Positions 8,612-16,287 are shown, numbered from the stretch's first letter. The stretch: DNA of 64,000 nucleotides from GYS-P2D sp964522505 (GCA_964522505.1 CAZFWJ010000007.1:1-64000), one strand, 5' to 3'. The notes: generated by a model from the letters alone, not told the origin. Numbers and translations: made by a program.

Positions 8612-9291
8612 AACGTGAGCCCTGGTATAAGATGGCGATGAGTTATCTGCGAGATATTCATATAGAGAGTTGCAGTTCGGCGTATAACCCTGATATGCAG
8701 GTTCTATTGTCTCGAGGGCGCTATCAACTTGTCACTGCTAAGGCGATTTATTCTCACGAAGATCTTTATAGCAACTTCTCCAAGATCTTATTGGAGACTA
8801 TTGACTTATCAAAAACAGCGGTTCGAAAAGTGCTAGTGCTCGGACTTGGGTTGGCGAGCATACCGATCATATTGGATAAGATAGATCAGGGAGCCTTTGA
8901 GATCACGGCAGTCGAAATTGACGAAGTAGTTTGTCAGTTGGCAGCAGAGTATGCATATCCGATGATTCAATCGTCGATCGAAACTGTTATCGGAGAAGCC
9001 TATCATTATGTGATGGAGTGTGAAGACCAATTTGATCTCATTTGTGTCGATCTTTTCTTAGGAGATACGACTCCACAGAAATTTAGATCTAAGAAGTTTT
9101 TAGAACGATTGTCGCAGCTAACAAGCAGTTCTGGAGCTATCTTATATAACACAATTGCATATACCTCGATTGATAAGAAGAGGTCTAAGGGCTTCTACTT
9201 AGATGTGTTCCAGCCAGTTTTCCCAGAGTCAGAGATGGTCTATGCACATAAAAATTATATGCTTATCAGTCACAGCCGTTGGTTTAGGTAG
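8608..9291 (+). CDS. spermidine-synthase-like methyltransferase-fold protein
   Basis: A 227-residue Rossmann protein of the spermidine synthase/SAM methyltransferase class. Motif I is VLVLGLGLASIPIIL (about residues 71-85), followed by the acidic AVEIDEVV strand and DLICVDLFLGDTTP as the substrate or catalytic loop. It begins with GTG at 8608 overlapping the preceding stop by 4 nt (GTGA), which implies translational coupling; an ATG at 8632 is the alternative. Whether it makes a polyamine or methylates something cannot be decided; no SpeD/SpeA genes are nearby. Confidence 0.8.
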   Translation: MKREPWYKMAMSYLRDIHIESCSSAYNPDMQVLLSRGRYQLVTAKAIYSHEDLYSNFSKILLETIDLSKTAVRKVLVLGLGLASIPIILDKIDQGAFEITAVEIDEVVCQLAAEYAYPMIQSSIETVIGEAYHYVMECEDQFDLICVDLFLGDTTPQKFRSKKFLERLSQLTSSSGAILYNTIAYTSIDKKRSKGFYLDVFQPVFPESEMVYAHKNYMLISHSRWFR

Positions 9292-9330
9292 CGGCATGTA
9301 CTACTTTTACTGTCTCAAAAAAAGAAAACT

Positions 9331-9948
9331 ATGATGAATCTCAATATATATGTCTTATTAGGACTCACAGCCTTCTTTTTACTTTCAGGTATCGTTTCTG
9401 CTTTTGTATTTGGATTCTGGTGGGCATTCCCATTGCTGCTTGTTGGGATCATATTACTTGTTATCTATATTCTATTCGGTAGTGTGAACTCGGCGGCTAA
9501 ACATATTCAGACTGAAGAGTTCGAAGAGGCGGACAAGAAGCTTGCGCTTACGTTTAAGCCAGAGTGGCTCTATGTTACTCAGCGTGCATTCTATTATATC
9601 ATGAAAGGGAGTATTGCGATGCACCGCAAGGATATGACCGAGGCAGAAGAATTATTTGATAAAGCTCTTGCCATGGACCTTCCATCAGATAATGAGAAGG
9701 GTATGTTACTCTTACAGCTGGCTAACATCAATGGCTCCAAAGGGAAATGGCGAGCTGCGAAAAACTACGTGCGTGAGGCTAAAAAGCTTAAACTTACTGA
9801 GGAAGCCATCAAGGCACAATTACTACAAATCGAGAAGGCAGTAGGTCAAAGTGGTCAAATAAAGGCAGCTCGTAGCATGGGTAAGCAGGGCATGGGCATG
9901 ATTTCTCAAGGCGGAAAGAGCAAGAGAAGACGCCCTAAGTCGAGGTAG
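9331..9948 (+). CDS. membrane-anchored TPR-like protein
   Basis: A 205-residue protein not recognised as a named family. Two hydrophobic segments lie at about residues 8-28 and 32-52 (VLLGLTAFFLLSGIVSAFVF, FPLLLVGIILLVIYILFG). The cytoplasmic part holds two TPR-like helical pairs (ALTFKPEWLYVTQRAFYYIMKGSIAMHRKDMTEAEELFDKALAM; LLQLANINGSKGKWRAAKNYVREAKKL). The end is basic and Gly-rich (GKQGMGMISQGGKSKRRRPKSR), possibly binding nucleic acid. It follows the methyltransferase by 39 nt. A scaffold role is inference. Confidence 0.75.
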   Translation: MMNLNIYVLLGLTAFFLLSGIVSAFVFGFWWAFPLLLVGIILLVIYILFGSVNSAAKHIQTEEFEEADKKLALTFKPEWLYVTQRAFYYIMKGSIAMHRKDMTEAEELFDKALAMDLPSDNEKGMLLLQLANINGSKGKWRAAKNYVREAKKLKLTEEAIKAQLLQIEKAVGQSGQIKAARSMGKQGMGMISQGGKSKRRRPKSR

Positions 9949-10058
9949 TTAGAAAATTATCAACGAATCCGCCATATTCTGACGCTATCTTCAATATTAT
10001 CAATGTATGGGATAATTTATTAGATAAAATCGATTTATATTTTCATTTCATTAGAATA

Positions 10059-10091
10059 TTTGCAATAAACATCTGTTTAGATATATATTTG
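10059..10091 (+). promoter_or_regulatory. promoter of the tRNA-like gene pair
   Basis: TTTG at 10059-10062 and TATATTTG at 10084-10091 are separated by 21 nt and match the Bacteroidota -33/-7 pattern (TTTG, TAnnTTTG). The predicted start near 10097 lies about 40 nt before the first tRNA-like 5' end, leaving a leader for RNase P to remove. Confidence 0.55.
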
Positions 10092-10135
10092 TATTAGCAA
10101 TCGAAGGATAGCAATAAAATATTTTTTGACAATAC

Positions 10136-10244
10136 TGTGAGGTGATGAAACAGGTAGACGTGCCCTCTTGTCTCGGGGGTGGAGGATAGCGACAAACTAG
10201 CGATAGCTAAGCGCTCCGTGGAGGTTCGAATCCTTCTCTCACAG
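10136..10244 (+). tRNA. atypical type II tRNA-like gene, GUC (Asp) anticodon, copy 1
   Basis: A full cloverleaf of 109 nt. Acceptor TGTGAGG pairs with TCTCACA (7 bp, G73 follows). The D arm ATG-AAACAGGTAGA-CGT is Leu-type, with G18G19. Anticodon stem CCCTC/GGGGG carries loop TTGTCTC, anticodon GTC at 10170-10172. The variable region is 40 nt (10180-10219), folding as GGAG/CTCC with an inner TAGC/GCTA. The T arm is GGAGG-TTCGAAT-CCTTC. CCA is not encoded. G73, G34-U35-C36, C38 and G2-C71 are known AspRS identity elements in E. coli. Odd points: U1-A72, pyrimidine at 37, variable arm about twice the normal maximum. It could be a functional Asp tRNA with a chimeric body or a tRNA-like regulatory RNA. 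Confidence 0.75.
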
Positions 10245-10246
10245 CT

Positions 10247-10278
10247 AAATACCAACCTGCTAAAAGGACGGTATTTTT
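10247..10278 (+). terminator. hairpin between the two tRNA-like genes
   Basis: AAATACC (10247-10253) pairs with GGTATTT (10270-10276), with a possible inner CCT/AGG pair, and five T at 10274-10278. This could be a weak terminator or a processing hairpin releasing copy 1. Confidence 0.45.
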
Positions 10279-10287
10279 CAACTATAC

Positions 10288-10396
10288 TGTAAGGTGATGA
10301 AACAGGTAGACGTGCCCTCTTGTCTCGGGGGTGGAGGATAGCGATAAACTTTCAAAAGCTAAGCTCTTCGTGGAGGTTCGAATCCTTCTCTTACAG
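10288..10396 (+). tRNA. atypical type II tRNA-like gene, GUC (Asp) anticodon, copy 2
   Basis: Same 109-nt length and fold as copy 1, offset 152 bp. The D arm, anticodon arm and T arm are identical. Differences preserve pairing: acceptor pair 4-69 is A-T (TGTAAGG/TCTTACA) instead of G-C, and the variable stem is GGAG/CTTC (one G-U) instead of GGAG/CTCC. The variable-arm loop differs freely, while the inner TAGC/GCTA is kept. This pattern of covariation shows that the RNA structure has been under selection since the duplication. Anticodon GTC at 10322-10324, G73 at 10396. A strong terminator follows. Confidence 0.75.
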
Positions 10397-10406
10397 CGGA
10401 AAAATT

Positions 10407-10444
10407 AAGCGCTCGACAACATAAGGTTGTTTGGCGCTTTTTTT
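10407..10444 (+). terminator. intrinsic terminator after the tRNA-like pair
   Basis: AAGCGC-TCG-ACAAC (10407-10420) pairs with GTTGT-TTG-GCGCTT (10426-10439), one mismatch in a 14-position stem, loop ATAAG, followed by a run of seven T (10438-10444). Confidence 0.88.
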
Positions 10445-10501
10445 GTTGGTAGATAGTAGTAGTCTCTATTGTACATAGGCTAATTAACTATTTTAGGAAT
10501 A

Positions 10502-11755
10502 ATGCCTTTCAAAACATATCAGAAGTATATTGTAGCGGGAGTACCACTTATACTGGTAGCGTTGTTGATTTTTTACTTCAGCGACATATTTACCTATATC
10601 ATATTGGCTTGGGTCGTATCGATGATCGGAGCGCCCATCAATCAACGCTTACAAGGCATTATCGGCAAAACCGCAGCTGCAATTACAACTCTGGTTTCAT
10701 TCACCTTGATATTAGCATTGTTGTTCTATCTTTTTATACCTCCCATCGTTCAACAAACTCAGAAATTTGGAAGCATAGACTATAACCAATTGGCTAAGAG
10801 CTTTGAGGAGCCGCTTGATGATTGGAATACATGGTTGATTGAAAAGGGTATACTGCCATCTAAAGATATCGAGGAGACTATTCCGGTCGAAGTCACGGAT
10901 GATGGGCATGTGGAAGATCAAATAGCGAGAGTGGATTCTGCCTATACAACTGCCAATGGGCAAAATATTATACTGGTTGTTAACGTGCATAATGAACAAG
11001 AACAGGTTTTAAATGAGCTCGAAGTAGAACAGACCGATGATTTTTTTGAGCGTGCAAAGAAGAATATCATACAGTTTTTCAATCCATCTCGGATCACTGG
11101 ATTGTTCAGTTCAGTTCTGGGATTCTTAGGTAATCTGTTGATAACAGTGTTGTCTGTATTATTTATTGCATTCTTTTTCCTCAAGGAGAATGGATTGTTC
11201 ACACAAGGAGTCAGATCGATAGTACCTAATACGTATGAGGAAGAGTCAGTCCATGTGATCGATCAGAGTGCTGAGCTCTTGATTAGATATTTCGTTGGGG
11301 TAGCTATACAAGTCATTATAATTACGATTTTCGTTACTACGGTTCTGAGTTTTCTCGGCTTTGAGAATGCACTATTGATTGGATTTTTTGCGGCATTAAT
11401 GAATGTCGTCCCCTACATAGGCCCAATACTTGGAGCAGCTTTTGCTGTGATCATTGTTGTCTCAGCTAATCTGGATGTTTCATTTTATGAGGTTTTATTT
11501 CCAAAGATTCTTAAGATATTGGGAGTCTTTGCAGTGATGCAAATGATTGATAATTTCTTATTGCAGCCTCACATTTTCTCAAAGAGCGTAAAGGCTCATC
11601 CTTTGGAGATATTCATCGTAGTCCTTATGGGTGCCAAAATCGGTGGGGTCACAGGAATGATACTTGCTATACCGGGGTATACGGTAATACGTGTTTTAGC
11701 TAAGGTATTCTTAAGTGAATTCAAAGTGGTACAAAGAATTACTAAAGGACTTTAA
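10502..11755 (+). CDS. AI-2E family transporter (TerC/PerM-like permease)
   Basis: Polytopic inner-membrane protein of the AI-2E transporter/PerM family (PF01594), 417 aa. Hydrophobic segments lie near residues 10-50 and 60-80, then a large soluble insert (about 85-195, rich in Glu/Asp), and five or more segments from 205 to the end. The family hallmark region MNVVPYIGPILGAAFAVIIV is present near residue 298, and PHIFSKSVKAHPLEIFIVVLMGAKIGGVTGMILAIPGY matches the conserved C-terminal part. Members include Na+/H+ antiporters and exporters of unknown cargo, so the substrate is open. It stands alone, ending near a convergent terminator. Confidence 0.92.
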   Translation: MPFKTYQKYIVAGVPLILVALLIFYFSDIFTYIILAWVVSMIGAPINQRLQGIIGKTAAAITTLVSFTLILALLFYLFIPPIVQQTQKFGSIDYNQLAKSFEEPLDDWNTWLIEKGILPSKDIEETIPVEVTDDGHVEDQIARVDSAYTTANGQNIILVVNVHNEQEQVLNELEVEQTDDFFERAKKNIIQFFNPSRITGLFSSVLGFLGNLLITVLSVLFIAFFFLKENGLFTQGVRSIVPNTYEEESVHVIDQSAELLIRYFVGVAIQVIIITIFVTTVLSFLGFENALLIGFFAALMNVVPYIGPILGAAFAVIIVVSANLDVSFYEVLFPKILKILGVFAVMQMIDNFLLQPHIFSKSVKAHPLEIFIVVLMGAKIGGVTGMILAIPGYTVIRVLAKVFLSEFKVVQRITKGL

Positions 11756-11914
11756 GAAATATGTAGACGATTTGTCGTTCTAAAACCGTTGATTCTTATA
11801 AATTCACCTTGATTCACAACTACTCTTTCCCCATCCGACCAATTGGCATATATCACTTATTGTCGTTCCTTACACTCTAGTTGTATGGATTAAGGATGGA
11901 TAAGACCATAAAAT

Positions 11915-11952
11915 GTCTGAGGGTTATTTTGTATTCAAAATGGCCCTCAGAC
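11915..11952. repeat. 17-bp hairpin, GTCTGAGGG...CCCTCAGAC
   Basis: GTCTGAGGGTTATTTTG (11915-11931) and CAAAATGGCCCTCAGAC (11936-11952) form 17 continuous pairs (two T-G) around a TATT loop. No U-tract follows on either strand, so it is not a standard intrinsic terminator. It may stabilise an mRNA 3' end or belong to a dispersed repeat family. Confidence 0.7.
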
Positions 11953-12036
11953 TATGCGATTTTAGACAGATAGCAGCATAATTCATTTGGAATCACAAGT
12001 ACTCATGCTCTACAAAGTATGTTCGTCACTAATATG

Positions 12037-12075
12037 AAAAAAAGGACTTAGCAGATTGTGCTATGTCCTTTTTTT
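12037..12075. terminator. bidirectional intrinsic terminator
   Basis: A7-GGAC-TTAGCA (12037-12053) and TGCTAT-GTCC-T7 (12059-12075) form a 17-position stem with one mismatch, loop GATTG. With A and T tracts on the two sides it serves both the permease (plus) and the DUF4197 gene (minus). Confidence 0.88.
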
Positions 12076-12099
12076 GAATGATCGAATATGAATCAGATT

Positions 12100-12789
12100 C
12101 TAATCTTGTTTAGCAAATACCCTCTGTAGAAGGGGGGATACACGCTGAGAAACGTCAGATCTGATACCTGCCTCTTTCTTTTCTACGAGGCTAAAGAGCC
12201 CTTTTAGAGCTTCCTGAGTGACATAGTCATCAAGACGTGGGTTAGCATCAGCTAACAGAGGAATCTTGTTATAAGCGTTGACGGCATCCTCCCAATACGA
12301 TACCGCATTGAATTTTTCGAGAGACTCTAATAGCTCTGGTTGAAACTGACTATATAGTTGATCAAATGTTTGAGCATGTAGAAAATTGGTTGCGGCATCT
12401 TGTTCGCCGGTGAGAATACTTAGCGCATCATTTATAGATATGCCTTTTATAGCTTCCAAGAAAATTGGGCCTGCTTTGGTGGCGGCATCTTCTGCTGCTC
12501 GATTGATTCTCTCAAGAACAATATTTTCAACATTGCTAAAGCCTGGGATGATCTGCAGCTTCTCCGTGACTTGTCGAGCTTCCTCTGGCAGTAAGATTTT
12601 ATACGCAGATTTAAAATATCCGTCTTTGGTTGATAGTAGGTCAACTGCCTCTCCAGTACCTAGGTTAAGCGCCTCCTTCAGGCCATTTGAGATATCTGTA
12701 TTGGTAAGTGGAACTTCAAGTATATCTTCTAAAGACGCTGGACACGCCATGAATGTGAGACTGAACAAGAGGGGTAATAAATATTTCAT
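12100..12789 (-). CDS. DUF4197 family lipoprotein
   Basis: About 229 aa. Signal sequence MKYLLPLLFSLTFMAC with a lipobox-like FMAC suggests a lipid-anchored periplasmic protein. The body matches the DUF4197 pattern: ISNGLKEALNLGTGEAVDLLS, then a helix-rich region with PGFSNVENIVLERINRAAEDAA and FLEAIKGISINDALSILTGEQDAATNFL, and a C-terminal DDYVTQEALKGLFSLVEKKEAGIR. The function of the family is unknown. The ATG at 12789 is preferred over the one at 12798, which adds three residues before the signal peptide. Confidence 0.88.
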   Translation of the reverse strand: MKYLLPLLFSLTFMACPASLEDILEVPLTNTDISNGLKEALNLGTGEAVDLLSTKDGYFKSAYKILLPEEARQVTEKLQIIPGFSNVENIVLERINRAAEDAATKAGPIFLEAIKGISINDALSILTGEQDAATNFLHAQTFDQLYSQFQPELLESLEKFNAVSYWEDAVNAYNKIPLLADANPRLDDYVTQEALKGLFSLVEKKEAGIRSDVSQRVSPLLQRVFAKQD

Positions 12790-12851
12790 AGTAAACATGT
12801 GTGAATTTTAGAGATAACGCAAAGGCGTTGTAATTATAAGTTAGACGAATG

Positions 12852-13199
12852 TTAAACCTCTATAGTCACCTGAGCTCGTCCCACCTTACCCTTTAATGGA
12901 GGGTTGGATTTGATCAATGTGATTTTGACCTTTTGCACTATGGGATCTGACTTTTTGATGGCTTTCGCCATGTCATAAGCTAACCCTTCAAGCAGTTGAT
13001 ATTTCTTCTGCATATACTTACTAATGATGTTATGTGCCTGCTCATAGTTGTAGGTGTTATCAATTTGGTCATTAGGATCATCTGTCATAGCGATATCGAT
13101 GTCTACATCTACTTGAAAATTGTTGCCTATGCGTCGCTCAAAATCATAATATCCATGGTAGGCATAAAATTTCATGTCCTTCAATGATATAGTTGCCAT
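12852..13199 (-). CDS. folB: dihydroneopterin aldolase
   Basis: FolB, cleaving 7,8-dihydroneopterin to 6-hydroxymethyl-dihydropterin and glycolaldehyde in folate synthesis. The start MATISLKDMKFYAYHGYYDFERRIGNNFQVDVDI is the classic FolB opening (FYAYHGYY-E), followed by TYNYEQAH, LLEGLAYDMAKAI (catalytic region) and VKITLIKSNPPLKGKVGRAQVTIE near the end. Length of 115 aa fits the family. The frame extends to a TTG at 13244, but that adds 15 residues upstream of the conserved start and is rejected. Confidence 0.93.
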   Translation of the reverse strand: MATISLKDMKFYAYHGYYDFERRIGNNFQVDVDIDIAMTDDPNDQIDNTYNYEQAHNIISKYMQKKYQLLEGLAYDMAKAIKKSDPIVQKVKITLIKSNPPLKGKVGRAQVTIEV

Positions 13200-13292
13200 C
13201 AATACGCTTTTAAAATTTGGCGCAAGATAGTCCAACAGAGCCAATATTATGAACTTATCGAGAGCTGAGAATTTGTAGATTTATAATCCACA

Positions 13293-13775
13293 ATGAGAAG
13301 AACTATGAGTCCTATTGACTATCTAAAGAATGCACCAACCATGCTTAAAAATCTAAGTGCGGATACAAAACCAAATTTTGGATTAATGACTCCGCAACAT
13401 ATGGTAGAGCACCTCATCTGGTCGACTAAATCGTCTATTAAGGACATGGGGCCACCACCGCCAATGGAAGAGATTCCTGTAGGGGCACAGAAACTTATGG
13501 CCTTTATTAATTCTGGCAAGCCGTTTCAGTATCGACCTTCTGACAAGACTAAAGCAGACCTGCCGGAATTGAGAATGTCATCTCTTAACGAGGCCATTTC
13601 GGAGTTGGAGAATGCTGTCGATAGAATAATCAATGACCATAACTCTCGAGGGGACAAGCCGTACTATAACCCTATGATGGGTTTGATTGCGCCAGATATG
13701 ATGATGTCATTTCATATGAGACATTATTACCATCACCTGGAGGCACAATTTGGTCTAAAGGCCCATACCGTGTAG
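13293..13775 (+). CDS. DinB-like four-helix protein
   Basis: A 160-residue cytosolic protein with the helix pattern and His triad of DinB/DUF1569-like proteins: TPQHMVEHLIWSTKS near residue 30, and FHMRHYYHHLEAQFG near the C-terminus, where spaced His residues would bind a metal. A Pro-rich turn (MGPPPPMEEIPVG) separates the helices. DinB-like proteins include thiol-dependent metalloenzymes such as bacillithiol transferases; no specific reaction can be assigned. The start is the ATG at 13293 or the one at 13305. Confidence 0.7.
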   Translation: MRRTMSPIDYLKNAPTMLKNLSADTKPNFGLMTPQHMVEHLIWSTKSSIKDMGPPPPMEEIPVGAQKLMAFINSGKPFQYRPSDKTKADLPELRMSSLNEAISELENAVDRIINDHNSRGDKPYYNPMMGLIAPDMMMSFHMRHYYHHLEAQFGLKAHTV

Positions 13776-13983
13776 TTCACGTCTTAGTATCCCCTTAAGA
13801 AGTATATTAAGCCAATAAGTAGCCGTACACACTGACTACAGTAGCGACGCTGATAGAAGATGTTACAGATTAGGTGCTATGTAACTGCAGAATGAATGTG
13901 TCTTCAGACTGTGCAAAAGCAATCAGGAGAACAAGAGTACGTAGTTCCACTAGACTTTATGCACAGTTGGCGTATATGCGGTC

Positions 13984-14865
13984 TTATTCTGTGGATAGTG
14001 AGGTATAAAAGATCTCTACGATGCGCTCCTCATTGATAAAGGCCCAAGCCAGTTCTTCATAGCCTTCCACTACTATGCTTGTGTCAATATCTTCTAAGCT
14101 CTTGCCCATCGTGATAAAGGCATTGACCCGAGTTCGGATGTCTTTTAACATGCGCAGGTACTGTTCTAGATCTGCCTTGTTAGCCAAGGGGCCATGACCA
14201 GGGATGATTTTTGTATTGGCATCAACCAGAAGAAGTGCTGCGCTGACAGCATCAATTGCGCCATTAACAGATCCTCCGGAGTTGAGGTCTATATAAGGAA
14301 ATCGTTTATTGAAGAAACAATCACCCATGTGAAGTACATTTTCTTTCGGCATCCAGATGATAGCATCGCCATCAGTATGAGCATTATCTACATGTATGGC
14401 GTGTAATTCGACCCCACTGAAATATAGTTGAAGATCCTCACCGTAGGTAATCACGGGGAGGGCTGCTTGTGGGGATGCAGGGATTATCCGATCTCCTCGA
14501 GTGTACGCTGTACTCATTCGTTGCCTCACATTTTTGTGAGCGATTATTGTCGCCCCTTCAGATCCAAATATTTCATTGCTGCCAGTATGATCTCCATGCC
14601 AGTGGGTATTAGCTACATAAACTATAGGGCCATCATTAAGCTCTGCAACTTTCGCTTTTATTTTTTCTGCCAGGGGTGCAAATTGATCATCTATTAATAG
14701 TGCGCCATCCTCACCGATGATGAGTCCGATGTTGCCTCCTGATCCTTCAAGCATATAGACCTGATCTGTAAGATGAGTTTCTGTGATCATGACATCATCA
14801 AAGCGTGATTGCCCGTAGCTTATGCTTCCCACAGCTATACATAAAAGTATCAGCACAATTCTCAT
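13984..14865 (-). CDS. exported metallo-beta-lactamase-fold hydrolase
   Basis: Signal peptide MRIVLILLCIAVGSISYGQ followed by an MBL domain. The zinc motif THWHGDHTGS (HxHxDH) is near residue 80, and further ligands are in HVDNAHTDGDAIIW, VLHMGDCFFN and IIPGHGP. The layout matches periplasmic MBL-fold hydrolases of the SoxH/quinoprotein-relay-like type rather than confirmed beta-lactamases. The last ~70 residues (LRMLKDIRTRVNAFITMGKSLEDI) form the helical end common to this group. The substrate is unknown. Confidence 0.88.
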   Translation of the reverse strand: MRIVLILLCIAVGSISYGQSRFDDVMITETHLTDQVYMLEGSGGNIGLIIGEDGALLIDDQFAPLAEKIKAKVAELNDGPIVYVANTHWHGDHTGSNEIFGSEGATIIAHKNVRQRMSTAYTRGDRIIPASPQAALPVITYGEDLQLYFSGVELHAIHVDNAHTDGDAIIWMPKENVLHMGDCFFNKRFPYIDLNSGGSVNGAIDAVSAALLLVDANTKIIPGHGPLANKADLEQYLRMLKDIRTRVNAFITMGKSLEDIDTSIVVEGYEELAWAFINEERIVEIFYTSLSTE

Positions 14866-14911
14866 GATATTGTATTTATTTAAGTATTAACGAAAAACTT
14901 GGAGCTCTTGT

Positions 14912-16147
14912 TTATACAGGATTCGGCTCTGAGGACTTTGCTAATTTCATGGGTACAGCAACACACTTTTTCTCCATGTAGTCTGCAATTTCGTAGATAA
15001 GAGATTGCGTCTCCGCAGGCAGTTCAGCAATAGCATCTTGATAGACCTTGTTGAGGGCACGATCTTTTACTTTTTTAATTTCCACAGGTAGCGCACCGAA
15101 AGTCTTTTCGATCTTGCGGCGATGCCATAGCTGTCTGAATTCCTCAAGATAGCTGTTAAGGATGATTCTGGCGGCTGCAATATTCCCACTACGCTTGCGC
15201 AGATTTTCATCAGCCAGTGCTCGCACAGAATCTACACTGATGTAGTCTACCTGATCCAATTGACTGACATCCTTAGATATGTTCTGAGGTATCGCTAGAT
15301 CAACTATTACCTTGTTGTCTGTATCAGTACAGATTGCTTGATAGACTTGGCCGTCAATTACCGGTTCTTGTGAGGCAGTACAGGTAAATATGCAATCAAA
15401 CCCCTCGTTATAGTTTATCAGCTCATTCAGATGCATGGCTTTTGCGCCGAGTTCCTGAGAAAGCTTCAATGCATTGTCAAATGTGCGATTAAAGATGACC
15501 ACATTGTGATATCCATATTTCTTCAGAAATCTTCCAACAGTAGTATTGGTCTCACCAGAACCGATCATCAATATGCGCGCATTCTGATCAACTTGTCGAG
15601 TTAAAAAGGACTGTATGGCCAATGAAACTACAGACACAGGGCGTGCGCCGATTGCTGTGTTAGTGTAGACGTCTTTTGCTGCTTTAACAACCATTTTCTC
15701 AACAAGCCTCATGTGATCACCGCATAGACCTTGAGCTCTACACTGATCATAGGCTTGGCGGAATTGTCTGAAAATCTCTCGCTCTCCGATAACCAATGAA
15801 TCTATAGAAGAACACACTTCGAATATATGGCTGATTGCATCTATACCTTCATAGAAGCAGACCAATTGATCCATGCTATGGTGATGAGTCTTAGATAGCG
15901 CTGGATTAACAAAGCAGAATAGATCTTCACAGTGTGCTTTGCTGAACGATTGTTCTCCGTAAAAGAAGAAGATCACTCTATTACATGTGGCGAGGTAGAT
16001 GAGTTCCTCTTGACCAAAGCGATTCTTCAGTTTGTGTAACTTATCATGCAGCTCATCCTGATCTTTATGCGACACTACGAAGTGCTTCAGATCTTCGGTG
16101 TTGAGCTGTTTATGCGTAATAGTTACTAAACGAAAGTCCTTAATCAT
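14912..16147 (-). CDS. hemA: glutamyl-tRNA reductase
   Basis: NADPH-dependent reductase that converts Glu-tRNA(Glu) to glutamate-1-semialdehyde, the first step of C5 tetrapyrrole (heme/siroheme) synthesis. The catalytic Cys is C55 in YLATCNRVIF; the substrate domain contains SLVIGEREIFRQFRQAYDQCR, and the NADPH domain begins ARILMIGSGETNTTVGRFL near residue 190. The C-terminal dimerisation helices follow (NIAAARIILNSYLEEF). Length (411 aa) is normal. A -7 box and a palindrome lie immediately upstream. It supplies tetrapyrrole for the siroheme enzymes encoded at 60.9-62.2 kb. Confidence 0.95.
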   Translation of the reverse strand: MIKDFRLVTITHKQLNTEDLKHFVVSHKDQDELHDKLHKLKNRFGQEELIYLATCNRVIFFFYGEQSFSKAHCEDLFCFVNPALSKTHHHSMDQLVCFYEGIDAISHIFEVCSSIDSLVIGEREIFRQFRQAYDQCRAQGLCGDHMRLVEKMVVKAAKDVYTNTAIGARPVSVVSLAIQSFLTRQVDQNARILMIGSGETNTTVGRFLKKYGYHNVVIFNRTFDNALKLSQELGAKAMHLNELINYNEGFDCIFTCTASQEPVIDGQVYQAICTDTDNKVIVDLAIPQNISKDVSQLDQVDYISVDSVRALADENLRKRSGNIAAARIILNSYLEEFRQLWHRRKIEKTFGALPVEIKKVKDRALNKVYQDAIAELPAETQSLIYEIADYMEKKCVAVPMKLAKSSEPNPV

Positions 16148-16155
16148 TTCTACTT

Positions 16156-16163
16156 CAAATGTA
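16156..16163 (-). promoter_or_regulatory. -7 promoter box for hemA
   Basis: On the minus strand TACATTTG ends 8 nt before the hemA ATG (16147). With initiation about 5 nt downstream of the box the transcript would be nearly leaderless. Confidence 0.5.
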
Positions 16164-16181
16164 TGGTATAGGCACTAAGCT

Positions 16182-16195
16182 ATTGTCATGACAAT
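16182..16195. promoter_or_regulatory. 14-bp palindrome upstream of hemA, candidate operator
   Basis: ATTGTCATGACAAT is a perfect palindrome, and a further half site (GTCATGA) follows at 16196-16202, giving two overlapping GTCATGA elements. It lies about 20-40 bp upstream of the hemA -7 box, where a regulator would act. The cognate protein is unknown. Confidence 0.5.
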
Positions 16196-16253
16196 GTCAT
16201 GAGGTGATATGATTACTATACGTATAAAAGAACTCATAGGTGACAAAGCCCTC

Positions 16254-16287
16254 AAAAAAAAGGGAAGCGAGTAATTACTGCTTCCCT
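16254..16287 (-). terminator. intrinsic terminator of the HTH/DUF2975 operon
   Basis: AGGGAAGC (16261-16268) and GCTTCCCT (16280-16287) form a perfect 8-bp stem; on the minus strand it is followed by eight T (16254-16261). It lies downstream of the genes at 16421-17755. Confidence 0.85.

Larger units (their letters stand above)
11756..12099. other. non-coding gap between convergent genes, with two large hairpins
   Basis: No credible ORF. It holds a 17-bp hairpin at 11915-11952 and a bidirectional terminator at 12037-12075, both listed separately. The rest is AT-rich without recognisable RNA genes. Confidence 0.7.

Noticed and set aside
10136..10396. Selenocysteine tRNA
   Set aside because: A long variable arm suggests it, but the anticodon is GUC rather than UCA, and the D arm is Leu-like with three pairs, not the long Sec D stem.
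10136..10396. Ordinary tRNA-Leu genes or simple pseudogenes
   Set aside because: No Leu anticodon and A73 is absent; compensatory changes between the copies argue against decay.
13200..13244. Longer FolB start at TTG 13244
   Set aside because: Adds 15 residues before the conserved FolB N-terminus; ATG 13199 fits the family.
13984..14865. True class B beta-lactamase
   Set aside because: The zinc motif is general to MBL-fold hydrolases; nothing specific to antibiotic-hydrolysing subclasses was seen.
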